64,000 nt of DNA from CBDEGK01 sp965237855 (GTDB taxonomy: Bacteria; Pseudomonadota; Gammaproteobacteria; Pseudomonadales; Halieaceae): positions 992,001 to 1,056,000 of the forward strand of contig CBDEGK010000004.1 in the NCBI GenBank assembly GCA_965237855.1, in the 5' to 3' direction. Below are positions 54,095-62,861 of the stretch, piece after piece. The notes under the pieces were generated by a model. It ran no database searches. It was not told where the DNA came from and saw only the letters and a list, made by a program, of their open reading frames with translations. Both the position numbers and the translations under genes were made by a program. Positions within the stretch are counted from its first letter, which is position 1. Each line of letters opens with the position of its first letter.

Positions 54095-55679
54095 GGTCGA
54101 AAGCCTGCTGCAGCAACTCAATACCAGCGAGGTTATCAGGGAACGCTACCGACACTTCGGCGCCTGGTATGGCTGGGCCGTTATGGGTGTGGTGGTATTG
54201 GCCAACGTCGCCACGCTTTTGTCATCTACCATCATTAATGTGGCCATTCCCGACATAATGGGCACCTTTGGCATTGGCCAGGACAAGGCTCAGTGGTTGT
54301 CCACGTCGTTTCTCGCCGCCTCCACGGTAACCATGTTGCTCAATGCCTGGTTGCTGCAGATTTTCGGTGTTCGGGCAACGGTAGTGGCGGCCATGATTAT
54401 ATTCACCACCGGCTCGATCATGGGTGGGCTTAGCCCCACCACTGATTTGTTGATTATTGCTCGCATTTTGCAGGGAGCGGCGACCGGGGTGATTACCCCC
54501 ATGAGTATGTCACTGGTTTTCCAACTATTCCCGGCGGGCCGCCAAGGTACGGTGCTGGGTCTGACCTCCATCGGCGTTATCCTGGCCCCGGCTGTCGGCC
54601 CCGCCCTGGGGGGATACCTGATAGACGCGCTCAACTGGCGCTACGTGTATTACCTCGGCGTGCCATTCTCCATCGTGGTCATTCCCGCTGCCCTGTTTTT
54701 GCTGCCCGACAGAGAAAAAAACAAGCCCATCCCCAAACTCGATTGGCTGGGAGTAGTACTGGTCAGCCTGGCCATCTGCTCACTGTTAGTTGCTCTCAGC
54801 AACGGCTTGCGAGAAGGTTGGAGCTCCAACTTTATCCTCGGCTGGTTTGCCAGCTCCCTGGTCAGTACCGGCCTGTTCATAAGCTGGGAGCTGCGCTGTG
54901 AACAGCCCTTGATGGATCTACGGGTATTCAACTATTTCAAATTCACAATCATCGCGATTCTGGCGGTGATATTTGGTGCCGGCCTGTATGGGACTTTATA
55001 CCTGGTACCCCTGTTCCTGCAGTTGGTCCAGGGCATGACCGCGACCGACACCGGCCTGATGATGTTGTTGCCGGCCCTGGTGATGGGTGCCATGTTTCCC
55101 TTTTCCGGTCGCCTGGCAGACCGGGTGGATCAGCGAATTTTGCTGGGTTCCGGTTTTGTCATACTGGCTTTTTCCTGCCTGCTGATGTCAAACGCACACC
55201 CGGACACCAGTTGGTGGACGTTCGCCTGGTGGCTGATCATCAGTCGGATCGGCATTGGCATTATGGCGCCCTCCATCAACCTGTCGGCGGTGCAGGGCTT
55301 GCCCATGGAGTTCCTGCAACAGGGCGCTGGCGTGACCAACTTTATGCGCCAGATTGGCGGCGCTTTCGGGGTCAACCTGGCCTCAGTGGCTCTCGACTAT
55401 CGCTCCAGCTTTCATCGAGACGCGCTAATGGCCACCCAGAGCTATGACCACAATGACACCTTCGCCATGATGGGCGAGCTGCAACTTTCCCTCACCCAGG
55501 CCGGGCTGACCTTCTGGGAGATGCAGGGCGTCAGCTACAGCATGCTGGGGCAGATGGTGGCACACCAGGCCAGCGTACTGGGTTTTCGCGATGGCTTTCT
55601 GATCTTCACTATGGTGTTCTTGTTCACCCTGATACCGATAAGCCTGTTGCGGAAAAAACATATGCGCAGCTTGCACTAA
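54081..55679 (+). CDS. EmrB/QacA-family (DHA2) efflux transporter
   Basis: A 532-residue, 14-helix drug:H+ antiporter. SSTIINVAIPDIMGTFGI is the helix 1 signature and LGLTSIGVILAPAVGPALGGYLID the antiporter motif C. I chose TTG at 54081 because GGAG lies 7 nt upstream; TTG at 54075 is also in frame. It overlaps the adaptor gene by 14 nt, giving a coupled MarR-EmrA-EmrB operon for export of toxic or lipophilic compounds. Confidence 0.94.
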   Translation: MTSARVESLLQQLNTSEVIRERYRHFGAWYGWAVMGVVVLANVATLLSSTIINVAIPDIMGTFGIGQDKAQWLSTSFLAASTVTMLLNAWLLQIFGVRATVVAAMIIFTTGSIMGGLSPTTDLLIIARILQGAATGVITPMSMSLVFQLFPAGRQGTVLGLTSIGVILAPAVGPALGGYLIDALNWRYVYYLGVPFSIVVIPAALFLLPDREKNKPIPKLDWLGVVLVSLAICSLLVALSNGLREGWSSNFILGWFASSLVSTGLFISWELRCEQPLMDLRVFNYFKFTIIAILAVIFGAGLYGTLYLVPLFLQLVQGMTATDTGLMMLLPALVMGAMFPFSGRLADRVDQRILLGSGFVILAFSCLLMSNAHPDTSWWTFAWWLIISRIGIGIMAPSINLSAVQGLPMEFLQQGAGVTNFMRQIGGAFGVNLASVALDYRSSFHRDALMATQSYDHNDTFAMMGELQLSLTQAGLTFWEMQGVSYSMLGQMVAHQASVLGFRDGFLIFTMVFLFTLIPISLLRKKHMRSLH

Positions 55680-55702
55680 CAAAACGCTTTAAGGAGAACT
55701 AA

Positions 55703-56569
55703 ATGGCTGTCATTTTGATAACGGGCTGCAGCACTGGTATTGGCCAGGAAGCCGCCATTCAACTGGCCCAGCGCGGACACAAAGTGTACGCTGGCTGCCG
55801 CAACCCCGATGGTGCCGATGAACTCAATCAGCGTATAGATAAGGTCGATGGAAGTATTTCCACCATCGCCATCGACCTGCTGGATCACGCCACCATCGAC
55901 AGCACCATCGGGGGAATTATCGAAGCCGAAGGCCGCATCGATGTCTTGGTGAGCAATGCCGGTATTGGTGGTGGACGCGCCATTGAGGAAACTCCCCTCG
56001 ATGAAGTGCGCGAAGTCTATGAGACCAATGTGTTCGGCACAATCGCCGTGATGCAAGCCGTGATTCCGCACTTTCGCAGCCAGAACTGTGGCCGGTTGAT
56101 CAACGTAACCTCGCTGGGCGCTGTCAATGTCTTTGGTTGCCACGGGACTTATTCCTCTTCCAAAGCCGCCGTCGAAGCGATCTGCACCGCCCTGTCGCAG
56201 GAACTCGCGCTTTTCAACGTCAAAGTTTCCCTGATTGAGCCCGGCTGCATACTGACGCCGCAATGGAGCAAGGGAACACTGCCACCGGATGACAGCACCT
56301 ACGGTGAGTCCTTTGGTCGACTGATGCAGTTTGGCCAATTCGGCCTGAGCCGAGCGGCCACCACCGATGACACCTCCGCGGCGATCATTGATGCGGTGGA
56401 ATCAGATGAGCCACGGTTCCGCTATCCGGTCGGCCCCGAAGCAGAAGATTTTTTCAGCGCCTACCAGGCTATGAACGACGATGAAGAATGGCGCCGTATT
56501 GCCTGCCTCGACAATGAAGCCTATGCAGAGAAAATGCTGGAGCTGATGGGAGTGGATTACTACGGCTAG
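55703..56569 (+). CDS. Short-chain dehydrogenase/reductase
   Basis: A 288-residue classical SDR, with TGCSTGIG (7-14), SNAGIGGG (84-91), Ser137 in NVTSLGA and Tyr150/Lys154 in YSSSK. CRNPDG after strand 2 suggests NADP(H). The length and C terminus resemble the retinol-dehydrogenase-like group. AAGGAG precedes the ATG. It follows the efflux genes by 23 nt and overlaps the convergent CMD-family gene by 4 nt. Confidence 0.9.
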   Translation: MAVILITGCSTGIGQEAAIQLAQRGHKVYAGCRNPDGADELNQRIDKVDGSISTIAIDLLDHATIDSTIGGIIEAEGRIDVLVSNAGIGGGRAIEETPLDEVREVYETNVFGTIAVMQAVIPHFRSQNCGRLINVTSLGAVNVFGCHGTYSSSKAAVEAICTALSQELALFNVKVSLIEPGCILTPQWSKGTLPPDDSTYGESFGRLMQFGQFGLSRAATTDDTSAAIIDAVESDEPRFRYPVGPEAEDFFSAYQAMNDDEEWRRIACLDNEAYAEKMLELMGVDYYG

Positions 56570-56955
56570 TCGGCACCACCGGCTTCTTTCTCTTTTGCAA
56601 CTTCTGCAATCGCGGTCTCAACTGGTCCGATCATGCTGGCTGCGCGGGGATATCCTGCGTAGTTGGCAATCATCAACAGCAGCTCGCGCAACTCCTCTTC
56701 GTTGAGCTCGCCGTTTTTAAGTGCGGCTTTGGCTTGGATACCAAAGGTCATGGTTTCACCTTTCTCAGCGATGATACCCAGCATCAGTAAACGTCGATCG
56801 CGAATCGATAGCACGTCGCGGGCCCAGGTTTCGGCAAACAATTGTTCCAGCATCACATCGGTAAAGGCATAGCCTTCATCCGGCACTACCACGTCACCCG
56901 CATAGACTTTATTGATCATCTCCAGGCCTTTGGCCCGGCGTTCTGAATCTGCCAT
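56566..56955 (-). CDS. Carboxymuconolactone decarboxylase (CMD/AhpD-like) family protein
   Basis: A 129-residue helical protein of the CMD family. WARDVLSIRDRRLLMLGIIAEKG and EELRELLLMIANYAGYPRAAS match the family core. The CxxC of AhpD peroxidoredoxins is absent, so decarboxylase or lactonase-type chemistry, or a binding role, is more likely. Function not assignable. Confidence 0.88.
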   Translation of the reverse strand: MADSERRAKGLEMINKVYAGDVVVPDEGYAFTDVMLEQLFAETWARDVLSIRDRRLLMLGIIAEKGETMTFGIQAKAALKNGELNEEELRELLLMIANYAGYPRAASMIGPVETAIAEVAKEKEAGGAD

Positions 56956-57019
56956 GTCAAATCTCCCAACTGCAAAATGTCAGGACAAGCTTAGCCCAAT
57001 CAACCGAGGCAGAGCGAAC

Positions 57020-57403
57020 TCAGAGGGGATAATTGCCCGCCAGCCTAAATGTTTGCACCGAGGCTGTACCGGAGAATTGAGAGCGACCGCCGCGATTGTA
57101 GGCCGCTACACGGTACAGGTAGCGCGTAGAGGGATCCAAGCCACGATCCTGAAAGCCGTCTTTGTCGGCTGATATTGTTGCCACCTGCTGCCAGTTCACG
57201 CCATCCATGGAACGTTGCAGGGCGAAGCCCATCTCGGTACCGGAATTGTCATACCAGCGTACCAATATCGAATCATCGGACATTGCCTGTACGGAAATAT
57301 TGGAAGGCGCCATGGGGGCCAGGGGAGTTTCTTTGGCGGTCGCTGCAGCGCAAACACACACAAATAACGCGGCTACAACAACATACTTGAATCGTCTATT
57401 CAT
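57020..57403 (-). CDS. Secreted single fibronectin type III domain protein
   Basis: A 127-residue protein with a signal peptide (about 1-23, ending AAATAKE) and one FN3 domain (about 30-118: APSNISVQAMSDDSILVRWYD, STRYLYRVAAYNRGG). No other domain is present. The 163-nt gap upstream holds a small GGGTTC/GAACCC hairpin and nothing else I recognise. Confidence 0.8.
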   Translation of the reverse strand: MNRRFKYVVVAALFVCVCAAATAKETPLAPMAPSNISVQAMSDDSILVRWYDNSGTEMGFALQRSMDGVNWQQVATISADKDGFQDRGLDPSTRYLYRVAAYNRGGRSQFSGTASVQTFRLAGNYPL

Positions 57404-57566
57404 TTTGGCGGTCCCGCTATCGTAGGGTTCGAAGAACCCCTTAGATCGTCAACTTTGCGTCCCCGGTTTTCACCGGGTTTGCCTTTGTCAGTACCCCAAT
57501 TAGCGCAAAAAACCCCCGCCAAGACCAGTGGCAACACTCAAACTGTGAACCGGTTCACGTTTTCCA

Positions 57567-59573
57567 CTATTGGTAGTCCCTGTAAGCCCCATCCAGATCG
57601 CCAGGTGGGCGGCGAATATCAATATCCGTCTCCATGGCAAGGCGACAGATGCGGCTACCGTCGGGGTCCATCGTCTCCTGGAATAACAGGGGAATACCCG
57701 CCAGCCAGATCCGAAACGCGTTGCGAAAATAACTCTTGATGAAATCGTCGCTGCGAACCCCAAACTCGAAATCCTCAAAGCTACCGGTCATCCGCACCGG
57801 TATGGCCAGGTTGAGTAGCGCCCTATCCTTGGGTTTCGGTATGAGATACAAGTCGACGAGGTTTCCCCTGAAGTCGATGGTGCCATCACCAAACACTCGC
57901 ATGCCGCTGGTATCGAGCATGACCGCGCGGTCCCTGGCCAGGCCATTCTCTACATCGAATCGCGCCACCACACAATTGAGTTTCGAGTCACTGCCGTACT
58001 GTGTAAAGGTGGCACCGATCAAACCGGCTGCCCACATATCGAGCTCCTGGGTTTCAAACTCCTCTGGCCACAGGGTGAAGGCTATTTCCCCCGTAGCGTA
58101 TTCAAGCAGGTCACTGAGCTCAGCGCTTTCACTGACCAGGTCTATCCTGGCATCAAATTTTCCGTCGTTGCTGGCATCGGGATCGGTGCGCCTCAGTAAC
58201 GGCCCATAGTTGAAGTTCCGCGCCACCATGGCAATGCGAGACTTCACCATGTCAGCCTCTGGCCTGAAACCTAAGTCGGCAGCAAATACGCCATCCGAAG
58301 ATTCGATTTTGAGGTCTGTCACACTCACTACGCCCAGCCCAATGCCCACGTCAATTTGGCCTGAACCTATCAGTTCATGCCCTGCGTATACCTCGCCCAG
58401 TTGGCCAACCAGCCGCAGGTCTAGCTCATCGAGAGCAGTTTTGTCCAAACCCACTATATTGGGAACTCCGGCCAGCTCTTCGGTGGTTTCCGATTCATCC
58501 TCATCCCAAAATTCAGACAGGGCAAAGTCATTCATCTGCAATTCGCCCCCGACCAGTTCGGCGTGCCAGGAAGGAATATTCCTGGCGAGATCCAGGACCA
58601 ACTCACCCAACAGGTGGCTCTCACCCAACTCGGCCCGGGCATTGGTAAATCGGTAGCCCACCCCGCGTCGATAATTAACCTCACCACTGACGCTCCAGGG
58701 ACCCCAATCGGGGTAGCTCACATCGAACAGCTCGCTCAGATCAGCCAGCGAGCTGCTGGACATGCTGACACGCAATTGGTCGTTTTGGGCGGCCCCCTCG
58801 ACCAGAGGAGCGAAATCAAGCCCGACTTCAAAATTCACTTTACCCAGGTCTATTGCTAACAAACCAGTCCAGTGCATATTCCGGCTTAACAGCGCTTGCA
58901 GGGAATCGCCCTGCAATGTGAGCGCCGCAGGTACCTCCTCCAGGGTGCCGGCCATCTCAACGGTCAGTGGCCGGCCCCAAACAGCCTGACCACTGAGCTG
59001 TTCGAGATAGCTCTCTATCTCCAGATTGGCACTCACGTCCCGGTAACTAAAGCTGAGATCGCGCACCTCAATGACACCCAGATCAACAATCACATCCGAA
59101 TCCTCCACCCTGTTGCTTTCGGCCGGTGGCTGCTCCTGTTGCTCTAGATCCTCGTCAGCAAAATTCCAGTTCACCTGGTGCTCCGCATCACGCAACAGGG
59201 CCAACTGCACGCCCTCCGCATACAAGCGCTGCACCTCAAAATTAAGTAGCAGCAAAGTCCAGGGGTTTATCTCAATAATCAGCTGATCAATTTCCAGGAT
59301 GTTGCCGGGCTGTAAGCTGCGATTGGGTATGCGGATATCGCGCAGCTCAATGGACGGGTTAAAGCTGTGCCAAAGTGTTATCGGTCCACGAACCTGTAGG
59401 GGGCGGCCGATAGTGGCCTGGCTAATGGCCTGTATGGGCTGGCGTAGAAAATCCAGTGGCACATCTACCTGCAGGCTGATGAACGCCGCCCAGACAACTA
59501 ATAGCACCAGTGATACCAGCAGCAGGAGCAGTGCGGCGAGGCGGAGAACATAGCGGATGCTGCGGGCTAACAT
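57567..59573 (-). CDS. AsmA-family protein
   Basis: A 668-residue inner-membrane-anchored periplasmic protein. An N-terminal helix (about 9-33) precedes the AsmA domain, with IGRPLQVRGPITLWHSFNPSIELRDIRIPN and repeated beta-rich stretches that form a long hydrophobic groove. The C-terminal AsmA repeat has FDVENGLARDRAVMLDTSGMRVFGDGTIDF. AsmA/TamB-like proteins are linked to phospholipid transport to the outer membrane. It appears monocistronic. Confidence 0.9.
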   Translation of the reverse strand: MLARSIRYVLRLAALLLLLVSLVLLVVWAAFISLQVDVPLDFLRQPIQAISQATIGRPLQVRGPITLWHSFNPSIELRDIRIPNRSLQPGNILEIDQLIIEINPWTLLLLNFEVQRLYAEGVQLALLRDAEHQVNWNFADEDLEQQEQPPAESNRVEDSDVIVDLGVIEVRDLSFSYRDVSANLEIESYLEQLSGQAVWGRPLTVEMAGTLEEVPAALTLQGDSLQALLSRNMHWTGLLAIDLGKVNFEVGLDFAPLVEGAAQNDQLRVSMSSSSLADLSELFDVSYPDWGPWSVSGEVNYRRGVGYRFTNARAELGESHLLGELVLDLARNIPSWHAELVGGELQMNDFALSEFWDEDESETTEELAGVPNIVGLDKTALDELDLRLVGQLGEVYAGHELIGSGQIDVGIGLGVVSVTDLKIESSDGVFAADLGFRPEADMVKSRIAMVARNFNYGPLLRRTDPDASNDGKFDARIDLVSESAELSDLLEYATGEIAFTLWPEEFETQELDMWAAGLIGATFTQYGSDSKLNCVVARFDVENGLARDRAVMLDTSGMRVFGDGTIDFRGNLVDLYLIPKPKDRALLNLAIPVRMTGSFEDFEFGVRSDDFIKSYFRNAFRIWLAGIPLLFQETMDPDGSRICRLAMETDIDIRRPPGDLDGAYRDYQ

Positions 59574-59627
59574 GGATTTTAGTATAGGCAGTGGGCAGGC
59601 ACCCGCAAAGCTTGGAACGGCTGGTGG

Positions 59628-60350
59628 CTAGCCGGCTGACAGCGACAGTTCGAGCCAGCGTCGAAACAACTGCTCTGCACCTGATTGTGCTGCGGGTAGA
59701 AATTGCTCGGCTTCAGCTCGCAACAGCGCCACCGCATCCGCCCCGTTTTGCTCGCGCATGCTGGTAGCGCACTCGGGGTTTGTGGTCCAGCGATCAATTT
59801 GACGAGGTGTACCCTCGGCGTGAAATTGCAAAGAGATGACGCGAGATCCCGCACCCAGTATCTGGACGGCGCAAGCCTCGGAGCCGGCCAGGGCTTCGAG
59901 TGACTCCGGCACAACGGTAACCTCCGCCTCATGCCACTGCAGCCAGCGGCTGGCTGGTGGCATCGCAGTCAGTAGCGGGTGGTCGACGGCGCCGGGAGCC
60001 AATGTCACTTCCGGAAAACCCAGCTCGTGCTGCTGCGCCGGGCCCACCTGGCCACCCAGGGCAACCGCCAGCAGTTGGTGGCCTAAGCAGACACCAAAAT
60101 AGGGTTTGCGCTGCTCCTCCACCCAGTGCCGGATGTATTCAATTTCGGCGGTCAACCAGGGGTGCTTTTCGGTTTCCCAGATTTGTTGTGACCCCCCCAT
60201 GACCAGCAGCAGATCAAAGTCTGTGGAATCGGGAATGACCTCACCCAGCTGGGCTTCAAATACCTCGAAGGAGCTACCCTGTGCCATCAGGATATCCGCC
60301 AGCAAACCGGCATCCTCATCGGGCAGGTGCTGGATAATTAGTGTTCTCAT
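59628..60350 (-). CDS. Class I glutamine amidotransferase-like protein
   Basis: A 240-residue stand-alone class I glutaminase-fold protein. The nucleophile is Cys88 in FGVCLGHQLLAVALGG and the His177/Glu179 pair is in LQFHAEGTPRQ. It resembles the GMP-synthase-like amidotransferases (GuaA N-domain relatives) that act on gamma-glutamyl compounds. The ATG giving MRTLIIQHLPDEDAG was used. Substrate unknown. Confidence 0.88.
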   Translation of the reverse strand: MRTLIIQHLPDEDAGLLADILMAQGSSFEVFEAQLGEVIPDSTDFDLLLVMGGSQQIWETEKHPWLTAEIEYIRHWVEEQRKPYFGVCLGHQLLAVALGGQVGPAQQHELGFPEVTLAPGAVDHPLLTAMPPASRWLQWHEAEVTVVPESLEALAGSEACAVQILGAGSRVISLQFHAEGTPRQIDRWTTNPECATSMREQNGADAVALLRAEAEQFLPAAQSGAEQLFRRWLELSLSAG

Positions 60351-60403
60351 GGGTTCAGAATGTAGGTTCAAATTACTGCTCCAGTGCGCCATCCAGGACT
60401 GTG

Positions 60404-61003
60404 CTAGCGCTCCATAAAGTCGGCAAGTTCCTCTGCAGGTGCTCGCGCTCGCAGGGCTGCAACTGCGCTGGCCTGATCTTCAGCGCTGCGATTTTGCGAG
60501 AGTTTCAGCTTGCCCTTGATATCGGTGATCTCAATTCGAAATCCGACAATCACCTTGAGCAATTTCTGGAGCTTATTCGCAGGTATCTTGTCGATGGTCC
60601 AGGGGTCGGCCATGGTACTCTCCTCCCGCTGCGTCAGCCTCTCGACGATCTCAAGTACGGCGGTCGACTTATCCAGTAGCTCCGCCACACCGCGCACCTG
60701 TACAGAAACAAAATTCCAGGTCGGCACCAGGCGCGGGTCGCTGTACCAGTTCGGTGAAATATAGGCTTGCGGGCCCAGAAAATTTGCCAGCACCTCACCC
60801 CCTGCCGCCAGCGCTTCCAGTTGTGGATTCGGTCTTGCCAGGTGACCCAGCAAGCAGTTGTTTTCCCGGTCCAGCAGCAGCGGAACCTGGTTGGCCGTGA
60901 TCTCACCATCAACAGCGGTTATCAGCGTCGCTGCGCCAATCTCATCAACTAGCTCATGCAGCACGTCGATGTCGGATTCGACAAAGTGTTTGGGTAGGTA
61001 CAT
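60404..61003 (-). CDS. PaiB-like FMN-binding protein
   Basis: A 199-residue protein of the PaiB/FMN-binding negative regulator family. MYLPKHFVESD, PLLLDRENNCLLGHLARPNPQ and YISPNWYSDPRLVPTWNFV match the split-barrel flavin fold. GAGGAGAG precedes the ATG used; a longer frame to 61075 is unlikely. Bacillus PaiB affects sporulation gene expression; here the role is unknown. Confidence 0.9.
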   Translation of the reverse strand: MYLPKHFVESDIDVLHELVDEIGAATLITAVDGEITANQVPLLLDRENNCLLGHLARPNPQLEALAAGGEVLANFLGPQAYISPNWYSDPRLVPTWNFVSVQVRGVAELLDKSTAVLEIVERLTQREESTMADPWTIDKIPANKLQKLLKVIVGFRIEITDIKGKLKLSQNRSAEDQASAVAALRARAPAEELADFMER

Positions 61004-61131
61004 GGACTCTCCTCTCTCCCCCTCTACTCTCAGATCAGGCAGTCTAGCGTGTATGCGGACGCGCCATAATCCCAATTTGGTAATTTTACGACCATGAACG
61101 CGGGAACAGTTATCCCTGCTATATTCAGGGT

Positions 61132-61623
61132 ATGAACGCGATGAGCCGTCAAGCCGCGCAGGAACTCTTCACGCTGGACTACCTGCGGGAACTGGCCTTC
61201 TTTGGCGCCCTGCCGGACGAGGTAATCACCCACTTGATGGAATTAGGCGAGGTGATTGAACTGGATGATGGGCATGTTTTATATGACACCGGCAGCAAGC
61301 CGGAAGCGTTTCATATCATTCTGTCCGGCAATATCTCGCTGTACCGGTCATATCTTGGCAAATCAGTACTGACAAGAACCTATCAACCCGGCGAACAAGT
61401 GGGCTTTGCCGCCATCATCGCCCTGCACGATCACAAAGGCGCCGCCGTGGCTGAAGGCGAAACCTGGATTCTGCGAATTACTTCTCAGCAGTTTTTTACC
61501 CTGTACGAAACAGCGGGGGAAGAGTTTGCCGTGTTGATGATTAATCTGGCCCGGGGCATGGCGAGAACCATAGACAGTCTGACCAAGAAAATGGCGCTGC
61601 TACAGGAGCAGCGCTTCCACTAA
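61132..61623 (+). CDS. Stand-alone cyclic nucleotide-binding domain protein
   Basis: A 163-residue protein with one cNMP-binding beta-roll (about 20-125): FFGALPDEVITHLM, HVLYDTGSKPEAFHIILSGNISLY and PGEQVGFAAII. The phosphate-binding cassette differs from Crp. No helix-turn-helix follows; the C terminus is a long helix, possibly for dimerisation. An alternative ATG lies 9 nt downstream. It overlaps the convergent pterin enzyme gene by 4 nt. Confidence 0.85.
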   Translation: MNAMSRQAAQELFTLDYLRELAFFGALPDEVITHLMELGEVIELDDGHVLYDTGSKPEAFHIILSGNISLYRSYLGKSVLTRTYQPGEQVGFAAIIALHDHKGAAVAEGETWILRITSQQFFTLYETAGEEFAVLMINLARGMARTIDSLTKKMALLQEQRFH

Positions 61624-62114
61624 TCCCCAACCCATTTGCTAGACCCGGTTTGCCCTGGCCCTGAAGACACCATCACCTCTATCTCACGAATATCCTGTGC
61701 TGCTAAAAAGGGTTTGTCCTCCAGCAACCTGTGCAACAGGTAATGGGATAGATCTTCTACAGTGGTGTTGCGAACCGGCAACAACAATGTGTCGGCCTTT
61801 AATAGCAGCATCACGTCCTTGTTGTGACTGACCTTGTAATAGTCGCCTTCCTCGTCGATCAACAGGTATAGAGACTGTTCGGGAATAAGGGTGTATTCGT
61901 CCAGCGCATCACACAGCTTTTTAATTTGCTGCTTGTAGACGGCGTAATCTCCGGTCAGACCATTGTCGTCCACCGGTGCTACAATTTTTGCCGATACCGA
62001 AAAATTGTGACCATGCAAACGCTCCCGCTCTGTCGCTGAGAAAATCGTGAAGTGAGCCGCGGAAAACTTGTGGCTCTCTTTATCAATATGAATGGTAGTG
62101 AGTCGTTCAGCCAT
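61620..62114 (-). CDS. 6-pyruvoyl-tetrahydropterin synthase family protein, PTPS-III-like
   Basis: A 164-residue T-fold enzyme. Zinc ligands are His21 in HKFSAAHF and His34/His36 in LHGHNFSVSAKI. The catalytic Cys of QueD and classical PTPS is absent; instead Glu31 gives ExxHGH, the signature I remember for PTPS-III, which replaces dihydroneopterin aldolase (FolB) in some bacteria. The insertion LIPEQSLYLLIDEEGDYYKV is unusual for short QueD proteins. The ATG giving MAERLTTIHIDKE was used. It is divergent from an SDR. Confidence 0.8.
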   Translation of the reverse strand: MAERLTTIHIDKESHKFSAAHFTIFSATERERLHGHNFSVSAKIVAPVDDNGLTGDYAVYKQQIKKLCDALDEYTLIPEQSLYLLIDEEGDYYKVSHNKDVMLLLKADTLLLPVRNTTVEDLSHYLLHRLLEDKPFLAAQDIREIEVMVSSGPGQTGSSKWVGD

Positions 62115-62158
62115 AGGGATTCTGGTATGGTGCCTGTCGATAAGTGCAAGGAGTATAT

Positions 62159-62860
62159 ATGGATCTGGCAATCATTACCGGGGCCAGTGTTGGGATTGGT
62201 GCCGCGGCAGCTGAGCTATTCATCGAAAGCGGTTTTTCGGTTTACAACCTGTCACGGCGCGCCTGTCCAGTAAACGGTGTGGAGAATATTACCTGTGATT
62301 TGTCGGACCAGAAGTCGATCGAGGCTGCACTTGCCACCCTGGCACCGCTGGCTGATGCCGCCGATAAAGTGGCGCTAGTCCACAATGCCTGCCAGATGCG
62401 CAAGGACAGCGCTGACGACTGCGACAGTGAAAGTCTCTCTGCCGTGATGCAAACCAACGTCATCGCCGCCAGCAGTCTCAACCAGGGTTTGTTACCTTTT
62501 ATGAAGGTGGGCTCGAGCATAATCTACCTTGGCTCCACGCTGTCGGAAAAGGCTGTGCCGGGCTCCTTCAGCTACGTGATTTCCAAGCACGCGGTGGTGG
62601 GCATGATGCGCGCGACCTGCCAGGACCTGATGGGCCGGGGTATTCACACGGCCTGCGTGTGCCCGGGATTTACCGATACGGAAATGCTGCGAACACATCT
62701 CGGTAATGACCAGGAGATCATCGACAGCATTGCCTCTCTCAACAGTTTCAACCGGCTCATCGATCCTGCTGAAATTGCCGAGTTGATTCACTGGGCCCAC
62801 CACAACCCGGTGATCAATGGCGCCGTGCTACACGCCCACCTGGGACAGAGGGAAACCTGA
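62159..62860 (+). CDS. Short-chain dehydrogenase/reductase (sepiapterin-reductase-like size)
   Basis: A 233-residue SDR with TGASVGIG (7-14), SRR after strand 2 (NADPH preference), Ser126 in LGSTLSE and Tyr139/Lys143 in YVISK. The usual NNAG is HNAC. AAGGAG precedes the ATG. It is divergent from a PTPS-family gene, and SDRs of this length include sepiapterin reductase, so a pterin substrate is possible but unproven. The next gene starts one base after the stop codon. Confidence 0.87.
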   Translation: MDLAIITGASVGIGAAAAELFIESGFSVYNLSRRACPVNGVENITCDLSDQKSIEAALATLAPLADAADKVALVHNACQMRKDSADDCDSESLSAVMQTNVIAASSLNQGLLPFMKVGSSIIYLGSTLSEKAVPGSFSYVISKHAVVGMMRATCQDLMGRGIHTACVCPGFTDTEMLRTHLGNDQEIIDSIASLNSFNRLIDPAEIAELIHWAHHNPVINGAVLHAHLGQRET

Positions 62861-62861
62861 T

